Made by a program: the position numbers and the translations under genes
Shown: one piece after another, positions 7,500 to 17,062 of the stretch
How positions within the stretch are numbered: the first letter of the stretch is position 1
Layout: each line of letters opens with the position of its first letter
The notes under the pieces: model-generated
The model's input: only the letters and a program-made list of their open reading frames with translations
Databases searched by the model: none
Told to the model about the DNA's origin: nothing
Origin: Labrenzia sp. OB1
GTDB lineage: Bacteria > Pseudomonadota > Alphaproteobacteria > Rhizobiales > Stappiaceae
Reading direction: 5' to 3'
DNA: 64,000 bases
NCBI RefSeq assembly: GCF_001624695.1
Contig: NZ_JSEP01000018.1
Span: 60,303 to 124,302, forward strand

Positions 7500-9052
7500 G
7501 CGAAACGCCGGCAATTGAACTGCGCGGGATCAGCAAGAGCTTTGGTCCGGTCCACGCCAACAGGGATATCGACCTTGTGGTGAAGAAGGGATCCATTCAC
7601 GGGATCATCGGAGAGAACGGCGCGGGCAAGTCCACGCTCATGTCGATCCTCTACGGGTTTTACCACGCCGATGACGGCGACATTCTCGTCAACGGCGAGA
7701 AGGTCACGATTGCCGATTCCAAGGCGGCTATCGGCATGGGCATCGGCATGGTGCATCAGCACTTCATGCTGGTCGATAATTTCACCGTTCTGGAAAATGT
7801 CGTTCTGGGCGCGGAAGACAGCGCCATGCTGGCCGGTGGCCTCGACAGGGCGCGCATCGAGCTGAAGCGCCTGGAGGAGGAATATGAACTGCGCGTCGAT
7901 CCGGACGCGCTCATACAGGACCTGCCGGTCGGTCTTCAGCAGCGGGTGGAAATCCTGAAAGCGCTGTATCGCAGTGCCGAGGTCCTGATTCTCGACGAGC
8001 CGACCGGCGTTCTGACCCCGCCGGAAGCCGATCACCTGTTCAAGATTCTCGAGGTCCTGAAGAACGAAGGCAAGACCATCTTGCTGATCACGCACAAGCT
8101 GCGCGAAATCATGGCTGCGACCGACAGCGTCTCCGTCATGCGCCGCGGCGAGATGGTGGCGACCCGTGAGACCCGGAACACCTCCATGGAAGAACTGGCC
8201 GAGCTGATGGTCGGCCGCAGCGTGCTTTTGCGGGTCGACAAGAAACCGGCCGTGCCTGCGGAGCCGGTCATGCAGGTGGAGAACCTGTCCGTGACCGACC
8301 AACGCGGTGTTCAAGTGGTCAAGGATGTGAGTTTTTCCGTCCGCGCCGGCGAGATCGTCGGCATAGCCGGGGTCTCGGGCAACGGTCAGTCGGAGCTGCT
8401 GGAAACGCTTTCCGGAATCCGCCGTGCGACCGGCGGCACGCTCCGGATCAACGGTCAGACCATCGATCTGGGCACCAGCACGCTGGACGCGGCGGACATG
8501 CGCGCAAAAAGCATGGGGCACGTCCCGGAAGACCGTCACCGCATGGGTCTGATCAACAGTTTCTCCGAGTACGAGAATTCCATTCTCGGCTATCACCGAG
8601 ATCCGGCCTATTCCAGCGGTCTGCTGATGAATATCTCAGCCATCAAGGAAAACGCGGTCGCCGAGATCGAAAAATACGACATTCGCCCTCCCAACCCGAT
8701 GCTCAAGACCGCCAGTTTTTCCGGCGGCAATCAGCAGAAGATCGTTCTGGCGCGGGAGATCGAGCGGGATCCGGACGTGCTGCTGGTCGGTCAACCGACA
8801 CGCGGTGTCGATATCGGTGCGATCGAGTTCATTCACAGCCGCCTGGTGGAACTGCGCGATGCCGGCAAGGGTATCCTGCTGGTCTCGGTGGAACTCGATG
8901 AAATCCGGGCGCTTGCGGACCGGATACTGGTGATGTTCGACGGCAGGATTGTCGGAGAGCGCGGCGCCAACGCGGACGAAGGCGAACTCGGCCTGCTCAT
9001 GGCGGGTGTGGAGGACAACGCGAAAATGTCTGTAGAAGGAGACGCCCGATGA
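7496..9052 (+). CDS. Nucleoside-type ABC transporter ATPase with two nucleotide-binding domains
   Basis: 518-residue double ATPase of the NupO/sugar-type group. The first domain has Walker A GENGAGKST (39-47), a signature LPVGLQQRVEI and Walker B LILDEPT. The second domain (from about residue 260) has the degenerate P-loop GVSGNGQSE and the signature FSGGNQQK, as is normal for this family, and its Walker B reads LLVGQPTRG. It energises uptake through the two permeases that follow. Its stop overlaps the next start by ATGA. Confidence 0.92.
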   Translation: MSETPAIELRGISKSFGPVHANRDIDLVVKKGSIHGIIGENGAGKSTLMSILYGFYHADDGDILVNGEKVTIADSKAAIGMGIGMVHQHFMLVDNFTVLENVVLGAEDSAMLAGGLDRARIELKRLEEEYELRVDPDALIQDLPVGLQQRVEILKALYRSAEVLILDEPTGVLTPPEADHLFKILEVLKNEGKTILLITHKLREIMAATDSVSVMRRGEMVATRETRNTSMEELAELMVGRSVLLRVDKKPAVPAEPVMQVENLSVTDQRGVQVVKDVSFSVRAGEIVGIAGVSGNGQSELLETLSGIRRATGGTLRINGQTIDLGTSTLDAADMRAKSMGHVPEDRHRMGLINSFSEYENSILGYHRDPAYSSGLLMNISAIKENAVAEIEKYDIRPPNPMLKTASFSGGNQQKIVLAREIERDPDVLLVGQPTRGVDIGAIEFIHSRLVELRDAGKGILLVSVELDEIRALADRILVMFDGRIVGERGANADEGELGLLMAGVEDNAKMSVEGDAR

Positions 9053-10155
9053 GTACCGGTCAGCTCCCGCGCTGGGTCGACTACGGCCTGATCCCGTTTG
9101 TGAACCTTGCGGCGGCCTTTCTGGTGTCCGGCCTTGTGGTCGTTCTGATCGGGGAGAACCCGCTGGAAGCGGTTCGGATCCTGATCTGGGGCTCGCTTGG
9201 TTATGGCGAAGGCATCGGCTTCACGCTGTTTTACGCCACCAACTTCATCTTCACCGGGCTTGCCGTCGCGGTCGCCTTCCATGCCGGGCTGTTCAACATC
9301 GGTGGTGAGGGGCAGGCCTATATCGGCGGGCTCGGCGTCACCTTCGCCTGTCTTGCTCTCGATCACATTGTGCCCTGGTACGTGACACTGCCCTTCGCGA
9401 TCATCGGCTCGGCGCTGATGGGGGCCGCCTGGGCGTTCATTCCCGCCTGGCTGCAGGCGACACGCGGCAGCCACGTCGTCATCACGACCATCATGTTCAA
9501 CTTCATCGCTTCGTCGCTGATGGTCTATCTGCTCAACAGCGCGTTGAAGAAACCGGGCTCCATGCAGCCGGAAACGCGAACGTTCGAGGCGGGCGGCCGG
9601 CTGCCGTTCCTGAACGAGGTCTTTCCTTCCTTCGGTTTTGGCTACGCTCCGGTGAACCTGTCCCTGTTCGTCGCACTGGCCGCCTGCGTTCTGATCTGGC
9701 TGCTGATCTGGCGGACGAAACTCGGCTTCGAAATCCGCTCCTTCGGCGCCAACGCGACGGCCGCGGTCTACGCCGGTATTTCGCCGGTCCGCACCATCGT
9801 CATCACCATGCTGATCTCCGGCGGGCTTGCGGGCATGATGGCGATCAACGAGATCATGGGATCGCAGCACCGCCTGTTGATCGATTTTGTCGCCGGCTAC
9901 GGCTTTGTCGGCATCGCGGTGGCCCTTATGGGACGCGCGCATCCGGTCGGAATCGTTCTGGCGGCGATCCTGTTCGGCATGCTCTACCAGGGCGGCGCTG
10001 AGCTGTCCTTCGAAATGCCGAACATCACCCGCGACATGATCATCGTCATCCAGGGACTGGTCATTCTGTTTGCAGGCGCGCTCGAACACATGTTCCGGCC
10101 GGCCATCACCCGGTTGTTCACGCCTTCACGGGCCCATGCTGCGGAGGAGGCGTAA
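9049..10155 (+). CDS. Nucleoside-type ABC transporter permease 1
   Basis: 368-residue inner membrane protein of the BPD_transp_2 family with about ten hydrophobic segments. FHAGLFNIGGEGQ near residue 80 is the hallmark loop of NupP-like nucleoside permeases. It pairs with the next permease to form the channel. Translationally coupled to the ATPase gene by a 4-base overlap. The C-terminal tail after residue 345 is polar. Confidence 0.92.
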   Translation: MSTGQLPRWVDYGLIPFVNLAAAFLVSGLVVVLIGENPLEAVRILIWGSLGYGEGIGFTLFYATNFIFTGLAVAVAFHAGLFNIGGEGQAYIGGLGVTFACLALDHIVPWYVTLPFAIIGSALMGAAWAFIPAWLQATRGSHVVITTIMFNFIASSLMVYLLNSALKKPGSMQPETRTFEAGGRLPFLNEVFPSFGFGYAPVNLSLFVALAACVLIWLLIWRTKLGFEIRSFGANATAAVYAGISPVRTIVITMLISGGLAGMMAINEIMGSQHRLLIDFVAGYGFVGIAVALMGRAHPVGIVLAAILFGMLYQGGAELSFEMPNITRDMIIVIQGLVILFAGALEHMFRPAITRLFTPSRAHAAEEA

Positions 10156-10157
10156 TC

Positions 10158-11126
10158 ATGTTCGAGACCCTCATCCTCATCCTCGATTCCACCGTCCGCC
10201 TGTCGACGCCCCTGTTGCTGGCCTGTCTGGCAGGGCTTTATTCCGAGCGCTCGGGCGTTGTCGATATTGGCCTGGAAGGCAAGATGCTCGGCGCCGCCTT
10301 CGGTGCCGGTGCCGTCGCCTATATCACCGCGAACGCCTGGCTTGGCCTGCTGGCCGGCATCGGTGTCTCCGTTGCGCTGGGGCTGCTGCATGGCTTCGCC
10401 TCGATCAGCAATCGCGGCAACCAGATCGTTTCCGGTGTGGCCATCAACTTCCTGGCGGCCGGCCTCACGGCGCTGCTCGGCCAGACCTGGTTCCGCCAGG
10501 GGGGGCGAACTCCGGCGCTGCCCGAGGGTGGTCGGTTCAGGGATATCGTCTGGCCGTATGCCGAACAATTGCGCGACGTACCGGTGATCGGGCCGCTCTA
10601 CAGCGAGCTTTTGTCCGGGCACAATATCCTCGTCTATGCCGGGTTCATCGCCGTTCCGCTGACGTGGTGGGTGCTGTTCCGCACGCGCTTCGGCCTGCGG
10701 CTGCGTGCCGTTGGCGAAAATCCGGCCGCCGTCGACACGGCGGGCATCTCGGTCGCCTGGCTGCGGTATCGCGCGGTGATCGCTTGCGGCATTCTCTGCG
10801 GCTTCGCGGGCGCCTATCTGTCGATCGCGCAAGGGGCGGGTTTCGGCGTCAACATGACGGCGGGCAAGGGCTTTATCGCGCTGGCGGCGCTGATCTTCGC
10901 CAAGTGGCGGCCGGCCAGCGCCATGTTCGCCTGCCTGCTCTTCGGCTTCCTCGACGCGGTGGCCATCCGCATGCAGGGCCAGGAGGTCCCCGGTATCGGT
11001 GAGATCCCGGTTCAGTTCTTCCAGGCGCTGCCCTATATCCTGACGGTGATCCTGCTTGCCGGCTTCATAGGCAAGGCGGTGCCGCCGAAAGCCGCCGGTA
11101 TTCCATATCTGAAGGAACGGTCATGA
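10158..11126 (+). CDS. Nucleoside-type ABC transporter permease 2
   Basis: 322-residue partner permease (NupQ-like), hydrophobic throughout, with the matching loop RSGVVDIGLEGKM near residue 30 and a cytoplasmic coupling region around VGENPAAVDTAG. It begins 2 bases after the first permease gene and its stop overlaps the cdd start, so membrane and catabolic parts are made from one message. Confidence 0.92.
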   Translation: MFETLILILDSTVRLSTPLLLACLAGLYSERSGVVDIGLEGKMLGAAFGAGAVAYITANAWLGLLAGIGVSVALGLLHGFASISNRGNQIVSGVAINFLAAGLTALLGQTWFRQGGRTPALPEGGRFRDIVWPYAEQLRDVPVIGPLYSELLSGHNILVYAGFIAVPLTWWVLFRTRFGLRLRAVGENPAAVDTAGISVAWLRYRAVIACGILCGFAGAYLSIAQGAGFGVNMTAGKGFIALAALIFAKWRPASAMFACLLFGFLDAVAIRMQGQEVPGIGEIPVQFFQALPYILTVILLAGFIGKAVPPKAAGIPYLKERS

Positions 11127-11533
11127 GCGAACTGGACAAGCTCTTCGAAGCGGCCAGGGCGGTGCGCGAAAACGCTTATGCGCCTTATTCCAACTTCCTG
11201 GTCGGCGCTGCACTGCGCACTCCGGACGGTAGCGTGTTTACCGGCTGCAATGTCGAAAACGCGTCTTACCCGGTGAGCGTCTGCGCCGAAGGCGGAGCGG
11301 TCGGGGCCATGATCGCGGCGGGTTATCGCGAAATTGCCGAAGCCGTTGTCATCGGCGATGCGGCCCTGTGCACGCCTTGCGGCATGTGCCGCCAGCGGCT
11401 GAAGGAATTCGGCACGGACGATCTGATCGTCCATGTCGCGGACTTGAACGGTGTTCGCCGCAGCTTCACCATGGACGAGCTGCTGCCGGCAGCATTCGAA
11501 CTGGATTACACGTCAAATAACAGGAAGGACTGA
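11123..11533 (+). CDS. cdd: Cytidine deaminase
   Basis: 136-residue zinc enzyme turning (deoxy)cytidine into (deoxy)uridine. The zinc and catalytic motifs are CAE (Glu as proton shuttle, near residue 55) and PCGMC (near 90), giving three cysteine ligands as in tetrameric Cdd. Substrate-binding FLVGAAL and GCNVENASYP are intact. It is the first catabolic step after import and feeds uridines to the phosphorylases downstream. Confidence 0.95.
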   Translation: MSELDKLFEAARAVRENAYAPYSNFLVGAALRTPDGSVFTGCNVENASYPVSVCAEGGAVGAMIAAGYREIAEAVVIGDAALCTPCGMCRQRLKEFGTDDLIVHVADLNGVRRSFTMDELLPAAFELDYTSNNRKD

Positions 11534-11539
11534 CCCTCG

Positions 11540-12349
11540 ATGAGCGGTTATGGCCATGAATGCGCGGAAATCGTCCGCGCCGCCCGCGAAGGCTCCTACA
11601 AGATAGGCATGATACTCGGCTCGGGCCTCGGCGCGCTGGCCGAGGAAGTCGAGGACGCGGTCCGCATTCCCTACACGCATCTGACCGAGTTTCCGGTCTC
11701 CACCGTGACTTCCCATTCCAGTGAACTTGTGGCCGGCACGCTGGCTGGGGTTCCCGTGGTGATCCTGTCGGGCCGTGCCCACTATTATGAAACTGGCGAC
11801 CCGTCGGTCATGCGCACGCCTGTGGAGACCCTGAAGGAACTCGGTTGCGAGATCCTTCTGGCGACCAACGCGGCCGGCTCCCTGCGCGAAGAGGTTGCGC
11901 CGGGCTCGCCGATGCTGATCCGCGATCACATCAACTGGTCGGGCAAGAACCCGCTGATCGGCGAGGAGGACGAGAAACGCTTCCTGGACATGAGCGCTGC
12001 CTATGATCCCGAACTGCGGGAAGCCATGAAGAAGGCTGCCGCGGAAACCGGCGATCCGATTGCCGAAGGTGTCTACATGTGGTTCTCGGGCCCCTCCTTC
12101 GAAACGCCTGCGGAAATTCGCATGGCGAAGCTGCTGGGCGCGGATGCGGTCGGCATGTCCACCGTACCGGAAGTGATCATGGCCCGGTTCATGGGGCTCA
12201 GGGTTGCGGCCATGTCGATTGTCACCAACTACGGGGCGGGCATGCAGACCCATGCGCTTTCCCACGACGAGACCAAATCCGTCGCCCTGCAGGGCATGGA
12301 ACGCATGAAAGAGCTGGTAAGGGCATTTGTGAAGGAGGTCGGTGAATGA
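11540..12349 (+). CDS. Purine nucleoside phosphorylase, trimeric class
   Basis: 269 residues of the low-molecular-weight trimeric PNP class (PunA/XapA type). Visible blocks are ILGSGLG, the phosphate-binding GRAHYYE, TNAAGS, GPSFETPAEIR and VTNYGAG. It splits inosine, guanosine and their deoxy forms into base and (deoxy)ribose 1-phosphate. The sugar phosphate then goes to DeoB. It is 6 bases from cdd and overlaps deoC by ATGA. Whether it prefers guanosine/inosine or also xanthosine is not clear from the sequence. Confidence 0.93.
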   Translation: MSGYGHECAEIVRAAREGSYKIGMILGSGLGALAEEVEDAVRIPYTHLTEFPVSTVTSHSSELVAGTLAGVPVVILSGRAHYYETGDPSVMRTPVETLKELGCEILLATNAAGSLREEVAPGSPMLIRDHINWSGKNPLIGEEDEKRFLDMSAAYDPELREAMKKAAAETGDPIAEGVYMWFSGPSFETPAEIRMAKLLGADAVGMSTVPEVIMARFMGLRVAAMSIVTNYGAGMQTHALSHDETKSVALQGMERMKELVRAFVKEVGE

Positions 12350-13122
12350 GTGACATGGTCGAAAACGCAAAACGCGCCCTCGGGTTGATTGATCTGACCA
12401 ACCTCAACGAGGACTGCACCGCCGCCGATATCACCGCACTGAGTGCGCGCACCGTAACGGACCATGGTTCGGTCGCCGCTGTCTGCGTGTGGCCGCGTTT
12501 TGTCGCGCAGGCAGCACAGGAGTTGAAGGGAACCGGCGTCAAGGTTGCCACCGTCGTGAATTTCCCGGCGGGGGAAGACGACACCGATACCGTGGTTGCC
12601 CAAGCGGAGCAGGCGCTGGCCGTTGGCGCCGACGAGATTGACCTGGTGATGAATTTCAAGGCTTTCACGGCGGGCCGGAAAGGATATGCCGAAGAGCAGA
12701 TCATCCGCGTCAAGACGGTGATCCCGGAGCCTGCGGTCCTGAAGGTGATCCTGGAAACCGGAGAGATCGGCGATCCGTTGCTGATCCATGCCGCATCGAA
12801 TGTGGCGATTTCCGCCGGAGCCGACTTCATCAAGACTTCCACGGGCAAGGTCGCCGTCAATGCCACGCTCGAGGCCGCCGAAATCATGCTGACCGCCATT
12901 GAGGAGGCGCGCCGCGACAATGCTGAGCGCGTCATCGGGTTCAAGCCCGCTGGCGGCATCAGGACGAGTGAGGACGCTGCGTCCTATCTGGCGCTTGCGG
13001 ATCGGATAATGGGTCACAACTGGGCGTCGGCGTCCACCTTCCGCTTCGGCGCGAGCGGTCTTCTGGATGCCTTGATCGCGACGATCGAGGGCAAGGAAGC
13101 CGCGGCCGGCCAAGCCTATTGA
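12346..13122 (+). CDS. deoC: Deoxyribose-phosphate aldolase
   Basis: Cleaves 2-deoxyribose 5-phosphate to glyceraldehyde 3-phosphate and acetaldehyde. At 258 residues it is the long, E. coli-like class I aldolase. The Schiff-base lysine is in FIKTSTGK (near residue 165), the partner lysines are in VLKVILETG and GFKPAGGIR. Its substrate, deoxyribose 5-phosphate, is the expected inducer of the SorC-family regulator at the head of the block. Confidence 0.95.
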   Translation: MSDMVENAKRALGLIDLTNLNEDCTAADITALSARTVTDHGSVAAVCVWPRFVAQAAQELKGTGVKVATVVNFPAGEDDTDTVVAQAEQALAVGADEIDLVMNFKAFTAGRKGYAEEQIIRVKTVIPEPAVLKVILETGEIGDPLLIHAASNVAISAGADFIKTSTGKVAVNATLEAAEIMLTAIEEARRDNAERVIGFKPAGGIRTSEDAASYLALADRIMGHNWASASTFRFGASGLLDALIATIEGKEAAAGQAY

Positions 13123-13168
13123 AACTGAAACAGGGTGTCTGAAAAATGATGCCGCAAGGATACCAAAC

Positions 13169-14485
13169 ATGCTGCCGCAGGAACTGATCCGCAAGAAGCG
13201 TGACGGGGGAACACTCGACGCCGCGGAGATCGCTTTTTTCGTCAAGGGACTGGCCGACGGATCGGTCACCGAGGGACAGGTTGCGGCCCTCGCCATGGCC
13301 GTTTTTTTCAGGGGATTGAGCGTGGACGAACGCGTGGCCCTGACGCTTGCCATGCGCGACAGCGGCGATGTCATGAACTGGTCCGGTATCGACGCGCCGG
13401 TCCTCGACAAGCATTCAACAGGCGGCGTCGGGGATAACGTCTCCCTGATGCTCGCCCCTGCGCTTGCCGCCTGCGGCGCCGCCGTGCCGATGATCTCCGG
13501 CCGCGGCCTTGGCCATACCGGCGGCACGCTGGACAAGTTCGACAGTATTCCCGGTTACCAGACCCAGCCGGACAATGCGCTGTTCAAGAAGGTGGTCAAG
13601 GAGATCGGTTGCGCCGTCATCGGCCAGACGGGCAATCTGGCCCCGGCAGACAAGCGCTTCTACGGCATCCGCGACGTGACCGGCACCGTGGAGAGCATTG
13701 ATCTCATCACCGCTTCCATCCTGTCGAAAAAGCTGTCGGCAGGCCTGCAGGGCCTGGTGCTGGACGTCAAATGGGGCACCGGCGCCTTCATGGCGACGCT
13801 GGAGGAAGCCCGCGCACTGGCCGAAAGCCTCGTTCAGGTGGCCAATGGCGCCGGACTTAAAACCACAGCCCTGTTGACTGACATGAACGAACCGCTGGCC
13901 TCCGCTGCGGGCAACGCGATCGAGATGCAGAACGCGGTGGATTTCCTGAAAGGGACGGCCATCGACAACCGCCTGTGGGACGTGACGGTTGCCCAAGGCG
14001 GAGAACTGCTTGCCACCGGTGGCATCGCCGCGACAGCCGAAGCGGGCGAAGAGATGATGCGCCAGGCCTTTCAAAGCGGCAAGGCGGCGGAAAAATTCGC
14101 GCAGATGGTCGAGGCACTGGGCGGTCCGGCCGACTTCATGGAAAAAGCCGAACTCTACCTCGCAAAGGCGCCCGTCGAAGCTCCTGTCTATGCCGATCAC
14201 GACGGTGTCGTCACAGGTGTTGACGCCCGGGCGGTCGGCGTGGCTGTGGTGGCGCTGGGCGGTGGCCGCAAGGCGGCTTCGGATGTGATCGATCCTGCTG
14301 TCGGACTGACCAGCCTGGCGGGTGTCGGCAATACGGTAGATGCGGACGCGCCGCTGGCGATCGTGCACGCAAGATCCGGGGAAGACGCGGAAGCGGCAGC
14401 CGTCGCCTTGCGCCGGGCCTATACCCTCGGTTCGGCCGCGGACGTCGTCGACCGGCCCATCATTGCTGGCCGCATCGCGCCGTAA
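13169..14485 (+). CDS. deoA: Thymidine phosphorylase
   Basis: 438-residue pyrimidine nucleoside phosphorylase, releasing thymine or uracil and deoxyribose 1-phosphate. Motifs are [10 protein letters not shown] (phosphate binding, near residue 84), [14 protein letters not shown] and the C-terminal PYNP domain with [20 protein letters not shown] lies 8 bases before the ATG. With cdd upstream and upp downstream it completes the pyrimidine branch. Confidence 0.95.
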   Translation: MLPQELIRKKRDGGTLDAAEIAFFVKGLADGSVTEGQVAALAMAVFFRGLSVDERVALTLAMRDSGDVMNWSGIDAPVLDKHSTGGVGDNVSLMLAPALAACGAAVPMISGRGLGHTGGTLDKFDSIPGYQTQPDNALFKKVVKEIGCAVIGQTGNLAPADKRFYGIRDVTGTVESIDLITASILSKKLSAGLQGLVLDVKWGTGAFMATLEEARALAESLVQVANGAGLKTTALLTDMNEPLASAAGNAIEMQNAVDFLKGTAIDNRLWDVTVAQGGELLATGGIAATAEAGEEMMRQAFQSGKAAEKFAQMVEALGGPADFMEKAELYLAKAPVEAPVYADHDGVVTGVDARAVGVAVVALGGGRKAASDVIDPAVGLTSLAGVGNTVDADAPLAIVHARSGEDAEAAAVALRRAYTLGSAADVVDRPIIAGRIAP

Positions 14486-14499
14486 GACACGAACTTGTG

Positions 14500-14518
14500 C
14501 CGGGACCACAGATCCCGG
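14500..14518. other. Small hairpin between deoA and deoB
   Basis: CCGGGA/TCCCGG with a 7-base loop in the 83-base gap. There is no T-run after it, so it is more likely a processing or spacing element than a terminator. Confidence 0.3.
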
Positions 14519-14568
14519 TGCCCATCCGGCATCAGGCCGGCATTAGAAAAAAACTTGAGGAGATGCCC

Positions 14569-15789
14569 ATGCCTCGTGCAATTCTGTGCGTGCTGGACAG
14601 TTTCGGCATTGGCGGCGCGCAGGACGCGGGCGCCTTTGGCGATGCCGGGTCCGATACTCTGGGCCACATCGCCGAAAATTGCGCCGCCGGCCTGGCGGAT
14701 CGGGACGGGTTGCGCAGCGGCCCTCTGTCGGTTCCCAACATGGACCGGCTCGGCCTTGGCGCGGCCGGCAAGCTGTCGACCGGCAAGAGCGTGCCAGGCC
14801 TGGATTTCGCAGGCGGCCCGCAAGGGCTTTGGGGCTATGCGGCGGAAGTGTCCAACGGCAAGGACACGCCCTCCGGCCACTGGGAAATCGCCGGTGTGCC
14901 CGTCCGCTTCGACTGGGGCTATTTCCCAAAGACGATCCCGGCCTTTCCGCGTGAACTGATCGACAAGATCATGGACAAGGCAGGACTGGACGGCATCCTC
15001 GGTGACAAGCATGCGTCCGGTACGGAGATCATCGCCGAGCTTGGCGGGGAGCATCTGAGATCGGGCAAACCGATCTTCTATACGTCGGCGGATTCGGTCA
15101 TACAGATCGCAGCCCACGAAGCGCATTTCGGCCTGGAGCGGCTGTATGAGCTGTGTGAGATCACACGCGAATTCGCCGATCCCTACAACATCGGCCGTGT
15201 CATCGCCCGGCCATTCGCCGGTGAAACGGCCGCGACTTTCGCCCGCACGCCCAACCGGCGGGACTATTCGGTGCTGCCGCCGGAGCCGACATTGCTCGAC
15301 CGGCTGACACAGGCCGGCCGCACCGTCTACGGTGTCGGCAAGATCTCCGACATCTTCGCCCATCAGGGTGTCTCGAAGGTTCTGAAGGGCGCCGGCAACG
15401 ACGCGCTTTTCGAAAAAACTCTCGAAGCCATGCAGCAGGCCGTGGACGGAGATCTGGTCTTCGCCAATTTCATCGATTTCGACTCGCTTTACGGTCACCG
15501 GCGGGATGTTCCGGGCTATGCCGCCGCGCTGGAACATTTCGACCGCCGGCTGCCGGAACTGCTCGCCGCTTTGCGCGAAGGGGACCTGCTGATCCTGACC
15601 GCGGATCATGGCTGCGATCCGACATGGAAGGGCACCGACCACACGCGTGAGCATGTCCCGGTCATCGCGACGGGTCCCTGTATTCCAGGCAGATCCGTAG
15701 GTGGACGGAAAACATTTGCCGATATCGGCGAGAGCATCGCAGATCATCTGGGCATAGCCCGGGGCCTCCACGGTGAGAGTTTTCTTTAG
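14569..15789 (+). CDS. deoB: Phosphopentomutase
   Basis: Interconverts (deoxy)ribose 1-phosphate and 5-phosphate, linking the phosphorylases to DeoC and the pentose phosphate pathway. From the ATG at 14569, placed 6 bases after TGAGGAG, the protein has 406 residues, the usual DeoB length; the frame is open 24 codons further upstream. Alkaline-phosphatase-fold metal motifs are LDSFGIGG near the N-terminus, TPSGHWE with the phosphorylated threonine, TADHGCDP and DHTREHVP. Confidence 0.95.
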   Translation: MPRAILCVLDSFGIGGAQDAGAFGDAGSDTLGHIAENCAAGLADRDGLRSGPLSVPNMDRLGLGAAGKLSTGKSVPGLDFAGGPQGLWGYAAEVSNGKDTPSGHWEIAGVPVRFDWGYFPKTIPAFPRELIDKIMDKAGLDGILGDKHASGTEIIAELGGEHLRSGKPIFYTSADSVIQIAAHEAHFGLERLYELCEITREFADPYNIGRVIARPFAGETAATFARTPNRRDYSVLPPEPTLLDRLTQAGRTVYGVGKISDIFAHQGVSKVLKGAGNDALFEKTLEAMQQAVDGDLVFANFIDFDSLYGHRRDVPGYAAALEHFDRRLPELLAALREGDLLILTADHGCDPTWKGTDHTREHVPVIATGPCIPGRSVGGRKTFADIGESIADHLGIARGLHGESFL

Positions 15790-15900
15790 GTCGGGGACTC
15801 AGGCACAATGATGAACTGAGCCGGCACCTGCCAAGGGTGTGGCTCAGAACACCGGATACGGCAGACCTGCCATTCATTCACGATCGAGGACCCGCCGCAC

Positions 15901-16908
15901 ATGAGCGATCCCATCACGGTTCCGAAAGCTGAACTGCACTGCCACATTGAAGGCGCGGCCCCGCCGAGCCTGGTCAAGCGGCTGGCGGACAAGCACGGCA
16001 TGGACGTGTCGAAGGTGCTGGATGGCAACGGCAAATATGTCTGGTCGGACTTCACCACATTCCTGAAGGCCTATGACACGGCAAGTGCCGTTTTCAAGAC
16101 CCCCGCCGACTACGCCATCCTGGCGGAAACCTATTTCCGCATGCTGGCCGCCGAGGGCGCTATTTATGGCGAGATCTTCATTTCGCCCGATCATGCCCAG
16201 GCGACGGGCCTTTCCTACCGCTCCTATGTTGAAGGATTGTCCGCCGGGATCGAGCGCGCCAAGAACGATACCGCCATCGAGGGCCGGATGATCGCCGTCG
16301 GGGTGCGCCATTTCGGGGCTGCGGCGGTGGAACGTGTCGCCAAGGAGGTGATTGCCAATCCCGATCCTCTGGTAGCCGGTTTCGGTCTTGCCGGCGATGA
16401 GCGCTCGGGCCATCCCGCGAACTTTTCCAAGGCCTTCCGAATGGCCGCGGAAGCGGGGCTCGGTACGACGGCCCATGCCGGCGAATTCGGCGGTCCCGAC
16501 AGCATAACCGCAGCGCTGGAATTCCTTCGCGTCAAGCGGATCGGGCACGGTGTGAGAGCCATTGAGGACAAGGACCTGATAAAGCGATTGATCGACGAGG
16601 AGGTCGTCCTGGAAGTCTGCCCGGGCTCGAATGTGTCACTGGGCGTCTATACCCATCTGCGCTTCCATCCGGTGAACATGCTGCGCAGGCAAGGCGTGAA
16701 GGTCACCCTCAACTCCGACGATCCGCCGTTCTTCGGAACGACACTCGGCAAGGAATATTCCTCCGTCTCCGAAACTTTCGACTGGACGTTCGACGACCAG
16801 ATGGAGATCACCCGCACGGCCATAGAGGCTGCGTTTTGCGACGAGCCGACGCGAAAACGCCTGCTGGTCCGGCTGGACAGCGCGGTGCAGAAACCGGCCG
16901 AGGGGTAG
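15901..16908 (+). CDS. add: Adenosine deaminase
   Basis: 335-residue zinc amidohydrolase turning (deoxy)adenosine into (deoxy)inosine, which the phosphorylase upstream can then split. Zinc and catalytic motifs in order: HCHIEG (near 13), HAGE (near 198), RIGHG and NSDDPPFFGT. GAGGA is about 11 bases before the ATG. The gap of 111 bases after deoB has no clear terminator. Adenosine rather than adenine specificity is the likelier reading because of the operon; the two groups share these motifs. Confidence 0.88.
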   Translation: MSDPITVPKAELHCHIEGAAPPSLVKRLADKHGMDVSKVLDGNGKYVWSDFTTFLKAYDTASAVFKTPADYAILAETYFRMLAAEGAIYGEIFISPDHAQATGLSYRSYVEGLSAGIERAKNDTAIEGRMIAVGVRHFGAAAVERVAKEVIANPDPLVAGFGLAGDERSGHPANFSKAFRMAAEAGLGTTAHAGEFGGPDSITAALEFLRVKRIGHGVRAIEDKDLIKRLIDEEVVLEVCPGSNVSLGVYTHLRFHPVNMLRRQGVKVTLNSDDPPFFGTTLGKEYSSVSETFDWTFDDQMEITRTAIEAAFCDEPTRKRLLVRLDSAVQKPAEG

Positions 16909-17010
16909 GACCCGAGATGCCCCCTGTCTGTGCGGACAAGGGTGGCGGAGCTGTAATGACGAACCCGTTTGACAAGGTTATGGTGGCAAGCCACACCAGA
17001 CATGTCTCTT

Positions 17011-17039
17011 CGGGAGGCCGCCCTTGGCGATGCCTCCCG
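17011..17039. other. Bipartite hairpin in front of the DUF1688 gene
   Basis: An 8-bp outer stem (CGGGAGGC with 17032-17039) encloses a 4-bp inner stem (CGCC/GGCG) with a 3-base loop. It lies between add and the most likely start of the DUF1688 gene at 17063, so it could end the add message or fold the leader of the next gene. No U-tract follows. Confidence 0.4.
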
Positions 17040-17062
17040 TCTCCCAATTCCGGATTGTTTTG

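Noticed and set aside
8340..8420. Degenerate second Walker A of the nucleoside ABC ATPase as a mutation
   Set aside because: Double-NBD sugar and nucleoside ATPases regularly have an altered second P-loop.
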